A DNA stretch of 10,079 nt from JASMTM01 sp964441735. Its GTDB lineage: Bacteria; Thermotogota; Thermotogae; Petrotogales; Kosmotogaceae. Below the pieces are notes generated by a model. It was not told the origin of the DNA, searched no databases, and saw only the letters and a list, made by a program, of their open reading frames with translations. The stretch is taken from assembly GCA_964441735.1 (NCBI GenBank), contig CAYTVB010000063.1:1-10079 (forward strand), read 5' to 3'. This document shows positions 1 to 5,488 of this stretch, in pieces (the stretch's first letter is position 1; each line of letters opens with the position of its first letter). The position numbers were made by a program, and so were the translations under genes.

Positions 1-73
1 CTCTTCCTTCTGACTGCCTCCTCTATTGTACCCCTACATCTCAAGAGGGCATTCATGAAAAATAAAAGAGCGG

Positions 74-101
74 TGCTGGATGTTAGCTGTTAGGTGTTAG
101 G
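74..101 (+). repeat. Heptamer tandem array, TGTTAGG type
   Basis: Reading in steps of seven from 81 gives TGTTAGC, TGTTAGG, TGTTAGG, preceded at 74-80 by a degraded unit TGCTGGA. The period is exactly seven bases, and the last two units are identical. It is one of several 7-base arrays in this spacer built from different words. Confidence 0.75.
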
Positions 102-200
102 CAATACAAATAATTACATCTGAAGATAAGCAGTTACAAAGAAAATTCTAGATATTTTACTAAACCCTATAAGCGAAATTTGTTCAAATACCGCCAAAGG

Positions 201-274
201 CGCAAATCCGAATCGGAAGATCCGCAAATCGTGAGCTGTGCTCAACATATCCGATTGTTTCTCAAATCGCAAAT
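201..274 (+). repeat. Degenerate CGCAAAT-type heptamer cluster
   Basis: CGCAAAT occurs at 201-207 and 223-229 (as CCGCAAAT), and again at 261-274 as the adjacent units CTCAAAT, CGCAAAT. Only the 261-274 stretch is a clean 7-base tandem pair. The 201-230 stretch has lost strict phase and includes a TCCGA-A-TCGGA inverted repeat at 207-217. I read it as an eroded array of the same kind as its neighbours. Confidence 0.5.
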
Positions 275-301
275 CAATGTTTTATTGTTCTTTTAAACCT
301 C

Positions 302-332
302 CGCACAACGCACAACCTACAACGTACAACGT
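302..332 (+). repeat. Heptamer tandem array, CGTACAA type
   Basis: Four consecutive 7-base units, CGCACAA, CGCACAA, CCTACAA, CGTACAA, are followed by a partial CGT. The ACAA end of the unit is constant and positions 2-3 vary. The reverse complement of the same word forms the array at 9892-9924, so the family is dispersed and found in both orientations in this window. Confidence 0.85.
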
Positions 333-342
333 CGCTTTGTGC

Positions 343-386
343 AAAATGCACACACCTCCGCCTCCGGCTCGCCCTCTCGAGAGGGC
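343..386 (+). repeat. Two-hairpin dispersed element, copy 1
   Basis: The element starts with AAAATGCACACACCTC (343-358). A small hairpin follows (GCC at 360-362 pairing with GGC at 366-368, loop TCC). It ends in the perfect 16-base palindrome GCCCTCTCGAGAGGGC at 371-386. The ATGCACACACCTC head is identical to the copies at 689-735 (inverted) and 10028-10074. The hairpins occupy the same places but have a different sequence. It lies between two heptamer arrays. Confidence 0.75.
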
Positions 387-399
387 ATTTGAGCCAATC

Positions 400-430
400 G
401 GAAAACGGTAAACGGCTCACGGTTCACGTG
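400..430 (+). repeat. Heptamer tandem array, GGTTCAC type
   Basis: Four 7-base units, GGAAAAC, GGTAAAC, GGCTCAC, GGTTCAC, are followed by a partial GTG. The frame GG...AC is constant while the middle three positions vary. The reverse-complement word (GTGAACC) forms the array at 9990-10010. Confidence 0.85.
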
Positions 431-441
431 TTTTTTTGAAT

Positions 442-484
442 CTCCCCCCCCTGAGGGAAGTACCGTAAAGCTGGTAAGGTTGTT
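442..484 (-). repeat. Two-hairpin element, divergent copy
   Basis: CCC (449-451) can pair with GGG (455-457). Then GTACCG leads into ACC (462-464) pairing with GGT (473-475), followed by AAGGTTGTT. The order and spacing match the inverted copy at 689-735 (hairpin, GTACCG, second hairpin, GAGGTGTGTG), but the terminal hairpin is much eroded and the head has mutated. It could be a decayed relative rather than a true copy. Confidence 0.4.
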
Positions 485-531
485 CACCGGTGAAAGCGCA
501 TATCCTGGTCGAAGACCAGCAAATCCGCTTT
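483..531. repeat. Palindrome followed by a 39-base imperfect hairpin
   Basis: TTCACCGGTGAA at 483-494 is a perfect 12-base palindrome. Overlapping its end, AAAGCG (493-498) pairs with CGCTTT (526-531), and CTGGTC (505-510) pairs with GACCAG (514-519) around a GAA triloop. The two stems are separated by a symmetrical 6/6 internal loop (CATATC against CAAATC). No T-run follows on the plus strand, so it is not an obvious intrinsic terminator. Confidence 0.65.
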
Positions 532-566
532 GTTTTATGATTCAGTATTAGATAGTTTTGAACTTC

Positions 567-580
567 GATGGACGGTGGAC
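567..580 (+). repeat. Short heptamer pair GATGGAC, GGTGGAC
   Basis: Two adjacent 7-base units share the TGGAC core, and an isolated TTGGACGG follows at 592-599. Two units are too few to prove an array. It is listed because it shares the 7-base period of the stronger arrays nearby. Confidence 0.35.
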
Positions 581-645
581 GAAATGAAATATTGGACGGA
601 AAACGTGCCTTTTATAAGGGCGCATATTAGTGGTTTTAATAGCTC

Positions 646-678
646 TCTCGGAGTCTCGTCTTTTTAATTTTTCTCGTG
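646..678 (+). repeat. 33-base direct repeat, copy 1
   Basis: This copy begins TCTCGGAGTCTCGTCTTTTT and ends TTCTCGTG. It matches the copy at 811-843 at 30 of 33 positions by eye; the differences fall in the middle, AATTT against GGTTC. The two copies start 165 bases apart and flank the inverted two-hairpin element. Confidence 0.8.
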
Positions 679-688
679 ATTTTTTATT

Positions 689-735
689 CTCCTCTACCAG
701 AGGAGTACCGCGTCAGCGGGGAGGTGTGTGCATTT
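689..735 (-). repeat. Two-hairpin dispersed element, copy 2 (inverted)
   Basis: On the plus strand: CTCCTCT-ACC-AGAGGAG (689-705, a 7-base-pair stem with triloop), TA, then CCGC-GTCA-GCGG (708-719), then GAGGTGTGTGCAT (721-733). Read on the minus strand it is nearly identical to the copy at 10028-10074, including the AATAA that follows the hairpin. The small stem has a G-C pair where copy 3 has A-T. Confidence 0.85.
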
Positions 736-802
736 GACCATGACTTTTCTTTTGTACTAACCAAACCCTATATATACCCCATACCCGGTTTTCTATTTTT
801 TT

Positions 803-843
803 TCTCGGGATCTCGGAGTCTCGTCTTTTTGGTTCTTCTCGTG
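803..843 (+). repeat. 33-base direct repeat copy 2 with an 8-base tandem head
   Basis: Positions 811-843 are the second copy of the 33-base repeat found at 646-678. Here it is preceded by an extra unit, so 803-826 reads as three 8-base units: TCTCGGGA, TCTCGGAG, TCTCGTCT. The CTCGGGATCTCGG text at 804-816 resembles the reverse complement of the GAGATCCGAGATC text in the right-hand spacer. Confidence 0.7.
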
Positions 844-899
844 TTTTAAGTTTTTTCTGATCTCTGTTTTTTGCTGTAAAGTTCTTGCACTCTCAGATC

Positions 900-967
900 G
901 TCATTGAGTGTAGCGAAGCGTAACGGCTTCAAGCGTCGTTGAACGAGCATAGCGAGTGGCTCCAAGC
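900..967 (+). repeat. Tandem repeat of 35 and 33 bases (GCGTC-CAAGC type)
   Basis: Unit 1 (900-934) starts GTCATTGAGTGTAGCGAAGCG and ends CTTCAAGC. Unit 2 (935-967) starts GTCGTTGAACGAGCATAGCGA and ends CTCCAAGC. A third start, GTCATG, follows at 968. The pattern (GTCRTTGA, then AGCGA, then YCAAGC) recalls the GTCATTGCGAGCGAAGCGAAGC-like repeats dispersed in many bacterial genomes. It sits just past the end of potD on that gene's downstream side. Confidence 0.65.
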
Positions 968-1013
968 GTCATGTTTCACCAGAACAAGCCTCTCTCTTCG
1001 ATCGTCGATTGTT

Positions 1014-2030
1014 TTACCAGAGTCCAAACCTTATTTCATTCCAGATTTTATTGTAAAGCTGTAAATCAGCACCAAGATCGTTTATCATTTCACACATATC
1101 AAGATCTTCAACGGTATATATTCTTTCTTCTTCGATATATTCTTCTGCAGCTGGTATTATACTTGGCAAAAGCAAATAATCGGAGATAATAGCAGATATT
1201 TCAGGTTCTAAAATATAATTGATAAATTTATGTGCCAGTTCAACATTTCTTGCACCTTTTAATATAACCATGTTATCTATCCATAATGTGCTTCCTTCTT
1301 TGGGAATGAAAAACTCTATGTTTTTAAGCTCTTCCTCTGTGCCTTCGTAATATATATTTTCACCATATCCATGAACCACCCAGAATTCTCCAGAGATAAC
1401 ACCTTTCGCAAATACTTCATTATCAAATTTAACAATGTTATTCTTCCATTCAAGAATGACTTCTTTAGCCTGTTGTAAATGCTCTGTATTTGTTGTGTTG
1501 ACTGAGTAACCAAGGTATTTCAATGCAGCTCCAAATACTTCTCTCATATCATCAAGAAGTGTCATTTTTCCTTTCAGGTCTTCTCTTTGATAGATTGACC
1601 ATGATTTCTCATATTCGTCAACATAAAAGGTATTAACAGCAATACCGGTTGAACCCAGCTGATAAGGAGCACTGTACTCATTGCCTGGATCATATTCTAT
1701 CAATTTGAGCACTTCCGGGTCTATGTAAATCATGTTTGGTATAAGATCTTTTTCTAAGGGTATAAGCATATTTTCACGTATCATTATTTCTGTGTAGTCT
1801 CCCGAGGGAAAAGCTAAATCATATCCGGTGGCTCCTGCCTTTAGCTTAGCGTACATCGTTTCATTTGAATCGTATGTATCGTATATTACATTACAGTTGA
1901 ATTCTTCTTCAAAACCTTGAATGACCTCTTCAGGGATGTAATCTGACCATGAATAAATATGGAGAGTTTCCTTTGCAGTAATTGTAAGCGCAATAATGGT
2001 TACAAATAGAATAATAAAGACTTTTTTCAT
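1014..2030 (-). CDS. potD: Spermidine/putrescine ABC transporter, periplasmic substrate-binding protein (PotD family)
   Basis: This is a 338-residue binding protein that captures polyamine outside the inner membrane and delivers it to PotBC. Residues 1-19 form a signal peptide (KK, then a long hydrophobic run) with no lipobox cysteine, so the product is probably soluble in the periplasm. The mature part opens with LHIYSWSDYIPEEV, typical of PotD. YSAPYQLGSTGIAVN (119-133), LLDDMREVFGAAL (158-170) and WIDN (250-253) match family blocks. By position, D161, E164, W250 and D252 correspond to polyamine-contacting residues of E. coli PotD (D168, E171, W255, D257), while the place of W229 appears to be H220. 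The ATG start has a strong GAGGAGGTG site overlapping the potC stop codon; the spacing to potC is 12 bases. It is last in the operon. Family assignment is firm; exact substrate (spermidine, putrescine or another polyamine) is inferred. Confidence 0.93.
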   Translation of the reverse strand: MKKVFIILFVTIIALTITAKETLHIYSWSDYIPEEVIQGFEEEFNCNVIYDTYDSNETMYAKLKAGATGYDLAFPSGDYTEIMIRENMLIPLEKDLIPNMIYIDPEVLKLIEYDPGNEYSAPYQLGSTGIAVNTFYVDEYEKSWSIYQREDLKGKMTLLDDMREVFGAALKYLGYSVNTTNTEHLQQAKEVILEWKNNIVKFDNEVFAKGVISGEFWVVHGYGENIYYEGTEEELKNIEFFIPKEGSTLWIDNMVILKGARNVELAHKFINYILEPEISAIISDYLLLPSIIPAAEEYIEEERIYTVEDLDMCEMINDLGADLQLYNKIWNEIRFGLW

Positions 2031-2042
2031 AATAACACCTCC

Positions 2043-2837
2043 TCAAGTGAAAATTATTTTTCTAAATCTTATGCCTATTGTTGAAAGAAACAGTGCTGAA
2101 GCTAAAAGCAGTGTAGATAAAGCATTTATTTCAGGTGATACTCCGAATTTTATCATAGAAAATATCTTTAATGGTAACGTTGTGGAACCAGGTCCTGCTA
2201 CAAAAAAAGTTATAACAAAATCGTCGATGGATAAAGTAATGCTTAATAAAAATCCTGCAGTGATACCTGGAAAAATAAGCGGGATTATAATTTTGAAAAA
2301 CGATTGTAATCCAGTTGCTCCAAGATCTTTGGCCGCTTCTACAATTGTGTAATCAAAATCTTGTAGTCTTGCAATGACAATAAGAGTGACATAAGAAATA
2401 CAAAAAGTTACGTGAGCAAGAAAAATAGTGGTCAGTCCCAGCTGAACATTTAAAGCAACAAAAAATAGCAAAAGTGAAACACCCATAAGGATGTCAGGTA
2501 TTATCAGGGGGGTATAGATAAGTCCCTGGAAGAATTTCTTTGTTTTAAAACCATACCAGTATATACCAATTGCTGAGAGTGTCCCTATGACTGTAGCCAC
2601 AGTGGCAGAAGAAAGTGCAATTATTACTGTATTAAAAAATGCTCTCCAAACACCTGTATTTCCGAACAAATCACGGTACCATTTGAGTGTAAAACCTGTC
2701 CACAAAACACCATGACGTGACTGATTAAAAGAAAGCACTATCAGTGTTATTACAGGTAGGTAAAGAAATATTATTACTAAAATGGAAAATAATAGTGAGA
2801 ACCTGCGCTTTCCTATCACTTTTTTATAGCCGCTCAT
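2043..2837 (-). CDS. potC: Spermidine/putrescine ABC transporter permease (PotC family)
   Basis: A 264-residue inner-membrane permease, forming the translocation channel together with PotB. It has about six hydrophobic segments (roughly 14-36, 66-91, 105-128, 133-155, 190-212 and 236-256). The cytoplasmic coupling motif EAAKDLGATGLQSFFKIIIP (167-186) is the classical EAA loop that docks on the ATPase PotA. Length and layout are normal for PotC (E. coli PotC is also about 264). The ATG overlaps the TGA of potB in an ATGA arrangement, pointing to translational coupling; the upstream GGTGAT is only a moderate ribosome site, consistent with coupling. The order A-B-C-D matches the standard pot operon. 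Confidence 0.93.
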   Translation of the reverse strand: MSGYKKVIGKRRFSLLFSILVIIFLYLPVITLIVLSFNQSRHGVLWTGFTLKWYRDLFGNTGVWRAFFNTVIIALSSATVATVIGTLSAIGIYWYGFKTKKFFQGLIYTPLIIPDILMGVSLLLFFVALNVQLGLTTIFLAHVTFCISYVTLIVIARLQDFDYTIVEAAKDLGATGLQSFFKIIIPLIFPGITAGFLLSITLSIDDFVITFFVAGPGSTTLPLKIFSMIKFGVSPEINALSTLLLASALFLSTIGIRFRKIIFT

Positions 2838-3721
2838 AGGTTATCACCATTATTGCTAATGTAGTCTGCATAGGCTTTTTGTCTTTTATAGTGTATATTT
2901 GTGATTCGTAAGTAAAAAAGTAAACCCAGTGCTGAGATCAGAAGAAAAATCATTGAAATCGCTGATGAAGAAGGCCAGTTTCTGGCAACTGTCAGCTGTC
3001 TTGCTATTAAGTTTCCCAACATAGCTCCATCTTTACCACCAACGAGTTCAGGGATTGCATAGGAACCAAGAGCAGGAATGAGCACAAGAATTATACCGGC
3101 AATTATTCCACCTTTGATTGCAGGCAACATTACTTTCCAGAGTGCTTTTATTCTGGTTGATCCAAGGTCCATGGCAGCTTCCAGGAGCGAGAAATCAAAT
3201 TTTTCAATTGAGCTGTATATAGGTAGTATCATGTAGGGCAGATACATATATACTATTACTAAAATTACGGTTCCCGGCTTGTACATAAATGATTCAGGAT
3301 TCTCGGTTAACCTTAAAAAATTCAATAACCAGCTTACCAGTCCATTCCTTCCAAGTACAACCATCCAGCCAAACACTCTTACAAGAAAATTTGTCCAGAA
3401 AGGTATGATAATAAGCATTAATAGAAAGTTCTTGTTCTTTGAAGTAGCAATGTAATAGGAAATAGGTAATGCCAGGATTAGTGTTATTGCAGTTGCTATA
3501 ACTGAGATATATGTAGTTTTCCATAACAGAAGCCAAAAACCAGGGTTGGATAACATAACAGTATATGATTCAAATGAAATAGGAAGTTTAGCACCGCCAT
3601 ATGTTCCAGGAGTCAGGAAACTATATACAACAATAATTAATGTTGGGATAAGAAAAAGCAGGGTTAACCAGATTATGCCTGGCAAAGAAATGAAAAATCC
3701 TGTTTTTTTCTTAATTGTCAA
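2834..3721 (-). CDS. potB: Spermidine/putrescine ABC transporter permease (PotB family)
   Basis: A 295-residue inner-membrane permease pairing with PotC. Hydrophobic segments lie near 11-35, 66-91, 98-122, 150-171, 203-222 and 252-272. The EAA loop EAAMDLGSTRIKALWKVMLP is at 181-200. The predicted start is TTG at 3721-3719, directly after the potA stop (TAATTG). An upstream start is impossible because the preceding in-frame codon is that TAA, and the first in-frame ATG would be Met56, which would delete the first membrane segment. GGAGTG (complement of 3728-3733), six bases upstream, supports TTG. The end overlaps the potC start by four bases. Together these indicate tight stoichiometric expression with potA and potC. 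Confidence 0.92.
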   Translation of the reverse strand: MTIKKKTGFFISLPGIIWLTLLFLIPTLIIVVYSFLTPGTYGGAKLPISFESYTVMLSNPGFWLLLWKTTYISVIATAITLILALPISYYIATSKNKNFLLMLIIIPFWTNFLVRVFGWMVVLGRNGLVSWLLNFLRLTENPESFMYKPGTVILVIVYMYLPYMILPIYSSIEKFDFSLLEAAMDLGSTRIKALWKVMLPAIKGGIIAGIILVLIPALGSYAIPELVGGKDGAMLGNLIARQLTVARNWPSSSAISMIFLLISALGLLFYLRITNIHYKRQKAYADYISNNGDNL

Positions 3722-4846
3722 TTATTGCACTCCTTCCTTTAAGATATAACTGTCATCAGCAAACCACCATATAAAAACCTTATCTTTCCACTCAATAATA
3801 TCTTCATCCAGTAGATATCTTATGTGTTGTTTAAAAACTTTTATGTATGAGTTATTTATTTTGACTGTGTATTTTGTCTGATTTCCCAGATAGATGGTAT
3901 CTTCAACAATACCCTCAAAAATATTTAATTTTTGTTTTTCGTATTTTTCAGGCACACTTTTTGTTATCTTTATTTTTTCGGGTCTCAGCGAAACTTTTAC
4001 GGATTGATCCTTATTCACTTCCAGGTCTTTGTAGCACCAAATTTTCCCAAGTCTATCCGTGTCAAGCTCTATGTATTCTTCATTGACATTTGAAACATTA
4101 CCTGTGAAGAAGTTTGTTTCACCTATAAAATTTGCAACAAATGAATTGACGGGGCTCTCATAAACCTCAGGTGGGGTTCCATATTGAATTATTTTCCCAT
4201 GATCCATCACTGCCAGATGATCTGAAATTGACATGGCTTCACTTTGATCGTGTGTTACGTAAATAAAAGTAATACCCACCTCATCGTGTATTGAGTCGAG
4301 TTCCAAAAGCATATGCTGTCTTAATTTGGCATCGAGAGCAGCAAGTGGCTCATCGAGCAAAAGAACAGATGGTTTATTTATTAAAGCTCTTCCAATTGCG
4401 ACCCTTTGTTTTTGTCCACCAGATAGCTGGTCGGGTTTTTTATTTTCCTGACTCGTTAGTTTTGTCAATTCAATCATTTCCATAACGCTCTTTTTTACCG
4501 TAGATTCGTTTTCTTTTCTCAATCTAAGACTGAAGGCGATGTTTTCGAAAACTGTTAAATGTGGAAAAAGAGCGTAATTCTGGAAAACAGTATTAACTTC
4601 TCTATTGTGAGGAGGGATATTGTTGATTATTCTTCCGTTTAAGTAAACCTTGCCTTTTGTTGGATCTTCTAGTCCGGCAATGATTCTTAAAAGTGTTGTT
4701 TTACCACATCCGGAAGGTCCCAGTAATGAAAAAAAGTCCCCCCGCTTTACAGAAAGGGAGACATTATTAACAGCAGCAAAATCGTTATCGAAGATTTTAG
4801 TGACATTTTTTATTTCGATGGAATTGTCATTTGCATTTTGGTTCAA
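3722..4846 (-). CDS. potA: Spermidine/putrescine ABC transporter, ATP-binding protein (PotA family)
   Basis: The 374-residue ATPase energises polyamine import at the cytoplasmic face. All catalytic motifs are intact: Walker A GPSGCGKT (43-50), Q-loop Gln89, signature LSGGQ (141-145), Walker B VLLLDEP (161-167), D-loop ALD (170-172) and switch His199. A TOBE-type C-terminal regulatory region follows from about 240, with the hallmark SLRPEKIKI near 286. The length is usual for PotA (E. coli is 378). The start is taken as TTG at 4846-4844. GGAGGTG lies eight bases upstream, an in-frame stop lies just beyond, and no ATG occurs in frame before the conserved IEIKNVTKIF block. The gap to the zinc-ribbon gene upstream is 30 bases, so the two are probably co-transcribed. 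Confidence 0.94.
   Translation of the reverse strand: MNQNANDNSIEIKNVTKIFDNDFAAVNNVSLSVKRGDFFSLLGPSGCGKTTLLRIIAGLEDPTKGKVYLNGRIINNIPPHNREVNTVFQNYALFPHLTVFENIAFSLRLRKENESTVKKSVMEMIELTKLTSQENKKPDQLSGGQKQRVAIGRALINKPSVLLLDEPLAALDAKLRQHMLLELDSIHDEVGITFIYVTHDQSEAMSISDHLAVMDHGKIIQYGTPPEVYESPVNSFVANFIGETNFFTGNVSNVNEEYIELDTDRLGKIWCYKDLEVNKDQSVKVSLRPEKIKITKSVPEKYEKQKLNIFEGIVEDTIYLGNQTKYTVKINNSYIKVFKQHIRYLLDEDIIEWKDKVFIWWFADDSYILKEGVQ
3728..3733 (-). promoter_or_regulatory. Ribosome binding site of potB (TTG start)
   Basis: The minus strand reads GGAGTG, then six bases (CAATAA, which includes the potA stop), then TTG. Further purines upstream (AAAGGAA) extend it. It lies inside the potA coding end and decides the potB TTG start. 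Confidence 0.7.
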
Positions 4847-4854
4847 TCCATTCC

Positions 4855-4861
4855 CACCTCC
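4855..4861 (-). promoter_or_regulatory. Ribosome binding site of potA (TTG start)
   Basis: The minus strand reads GGAGGTG, then eight bases, then TTG. The ATG three bases upstream in GGAATGGATTG is in a different frame and is not the potA start. Confidence 0.65.
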
Positions 4862-4876
4862 ACATTATGTTCAATA

Positions 4877-5395
4877 TTACATCAATTCAAAATCATGACC
4901 GCAATTTTTGCAGAATCTTACATCTTGTTCATTCAATTTTCTACAGAAGGTACATAATCTCTTTCCTGTCAGTGATGCGCCACAGTTTTTACAGGTTCTT
5001 GCACCTGTTTCATTTTCAGTATCGCATTTATGACATCTGACATAGGTGGAAGATTTTTTCGTTTTTAGTTCCTTATAATCGAATTTTTCTGAAGGCAGGA
5101 TTTTGTTATCCGGCTGCAATTCCTGATTTTGAACAAATTTTCCAGATTTTTCTTTTTGAGATTCGAGTTTTTCGGATGCTACACGCATTATTGCCTGACC
5201 AATGAAGATCATTACAAGTCCGGGAAGTCCAAGTATAAAAAATGTATTCATAAAAGCAGTAGGTGGAGCGCCAATTATTCCAACAAAAGAATAAATAAGC
5301 ATGATTATACCAATTATTAATAAGGCTAAACCCCCATATTTCGCCAGCATGTAAAATAACTCAAGCGGGCCACCCTGTTCAGCTGGTCCTGACAT
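4877..5395 (-). CDS. Membrane protein with C-terminal double zinc ribbon
   Basis: A 172-residue protein from the ATG at 5395. A reading from GTG at 5404 would add three residues, but that GTG is part of the ribosome site GGAGGTG. Two hydrophobic helices (about 21-43 and 49-71) anchor it in the membrane. A charged, probably flexible linker (about 75-117) leads to two CxxC...CxxC zinc ribbons: CHKC...CKNC (C121, C124, C135, C138) and CTFC...CKNC (C148, C151, C162, C165). The tail therefore binds two metal ions, probably zinc, on the cytoplasmic side. I do not recognise a named family. It heads the pot operon, 30 bases before potA, which suggests co-expression. A role in regulating or assembling the transporter would be a guess; unrelated zinc-ribbon membrane proteins of this architecture are common. 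Confidence 0.85.
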   Translation of the reverse strand: MSGPAEQGGPLELFYMLAKYGGLALLIIGIIMLIYSFVGIIGAPPTAFMNTFFILGLPGLVMIFIGQAIMRVASEKLESQKEKSGKFVQNQELQPDNKILPSEKFDYKELKTKKSSTYVRCHKCDTENETGARTCKNCGASLTGKRLCTFCRKLNEQDVRFCKNCGHDFELM

Positions 5396-5401
5396 TGATA
5401 A

Positions 5402-5408
5402 CACCTCC
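5402..5408 (-). promoter_or_regulatory. Ribosome binding site deciding the zinc-ribbon gene start
   Basis: GGAGGTG on the minus strand is followed by TTATCA and ATG. The six-base spacing is ideal for the ATG at 5395. The GTG inside it could otherwise be mistaken for a start. Confidence 0.8.
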
Positions 5409-5426
5409 AGTGTATTGCCTATTTAC

Positions 5427-5456
5427 ATTATAAATCAAAATGTTGGTTTCTTTAAA
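5427..5456 (-). promoter_or_regulatory. Candidate promoter of the zinc ribbon-pot operon
   Basis: On the minus strand a perfect -10 box TATAAT (complement of 5427-5432) lies 18 bases downstream of a weak -35 match TTTAAA (complement of 5451-5456). Transcription would start near 5420, leaving a leader of about 25 bases before the ATG at 5395. It is a sequence match only, in AT-rich DNA. Confidence 0.5.
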
Positions 5457-5488
5457 TTTTCGTACATGAAATAATCAGAAATAAACCT

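Larger units (their letters stand above)
1..1013. other. Repeat-rich spacer with no convincing gene
   Basis: About 1 kb downstream of potD lacks any open frame with protein-like composition. An open frame beginning at 956 runs into the antisense of potD and is a shadow. What is present is non-coding structure: heptamer arrays at 74-101, 201-230, 261-274, 302-332 and 400-430; hairpin elements at 343-386, 442-484 and 689-735; a long imperfect hairpin at 493-531; a 33-base direct repeat at 646-678 and 811-843; and a 35/33-base tandem repeat at 900-967. Homopolymer runs also occur (T7 at 431-437, C8 at 444-451). I saw no tRNA, rRNA fragment, transposase remnant or regular CRISPR spacing. The composition clearly differs from the AT-rich genes beside it. 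Confidence 0.8.

Noticed and set aside
1..60. A further copy of the two-hairpin element at the left edge (CCTCCTCT ... AAGAGGGCATT)
   Set aside because: AGAGGGCATT matches the text after the copy at 343-386, but the head is missing and the stem would enclose an 18-base or longer loop. It is too degraded to call.
302..430. Possible CRISPR array in the repeat-rich spacer
   Set aside because: The repeats are 7-base direct tandems with no spacers of constant length between them, and no cas genes occur in the window.
761..788. Telomere-like or heptameric CCCTATA/TACCCCA text
   Set aside because: Only two adjacent 7-base units (TACCCCA, TACCCGG) can be phased, and the rest is AT-rich low complexity.
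956..1189. Open frame of 77 codons at the edge of the repeat region
   Set aside because: Most of it is antisense to potD and its first part is made of the tandem repeat at 900-967. It has no ribosome site and no protein-like pattern.
1996..2352. 118-codon plus-strand open frame opposite potC
   Set aside because: It is antisense to a clearly conserved permease gene and has no ribosome site or recognisable family.
5396..5404. GTG start of the zinc-ribbon gene at 5404
   Set aside because: That GTG is the end of the GGAGGTG ribosome site, which is ideally spaced for the ATG at 5395.
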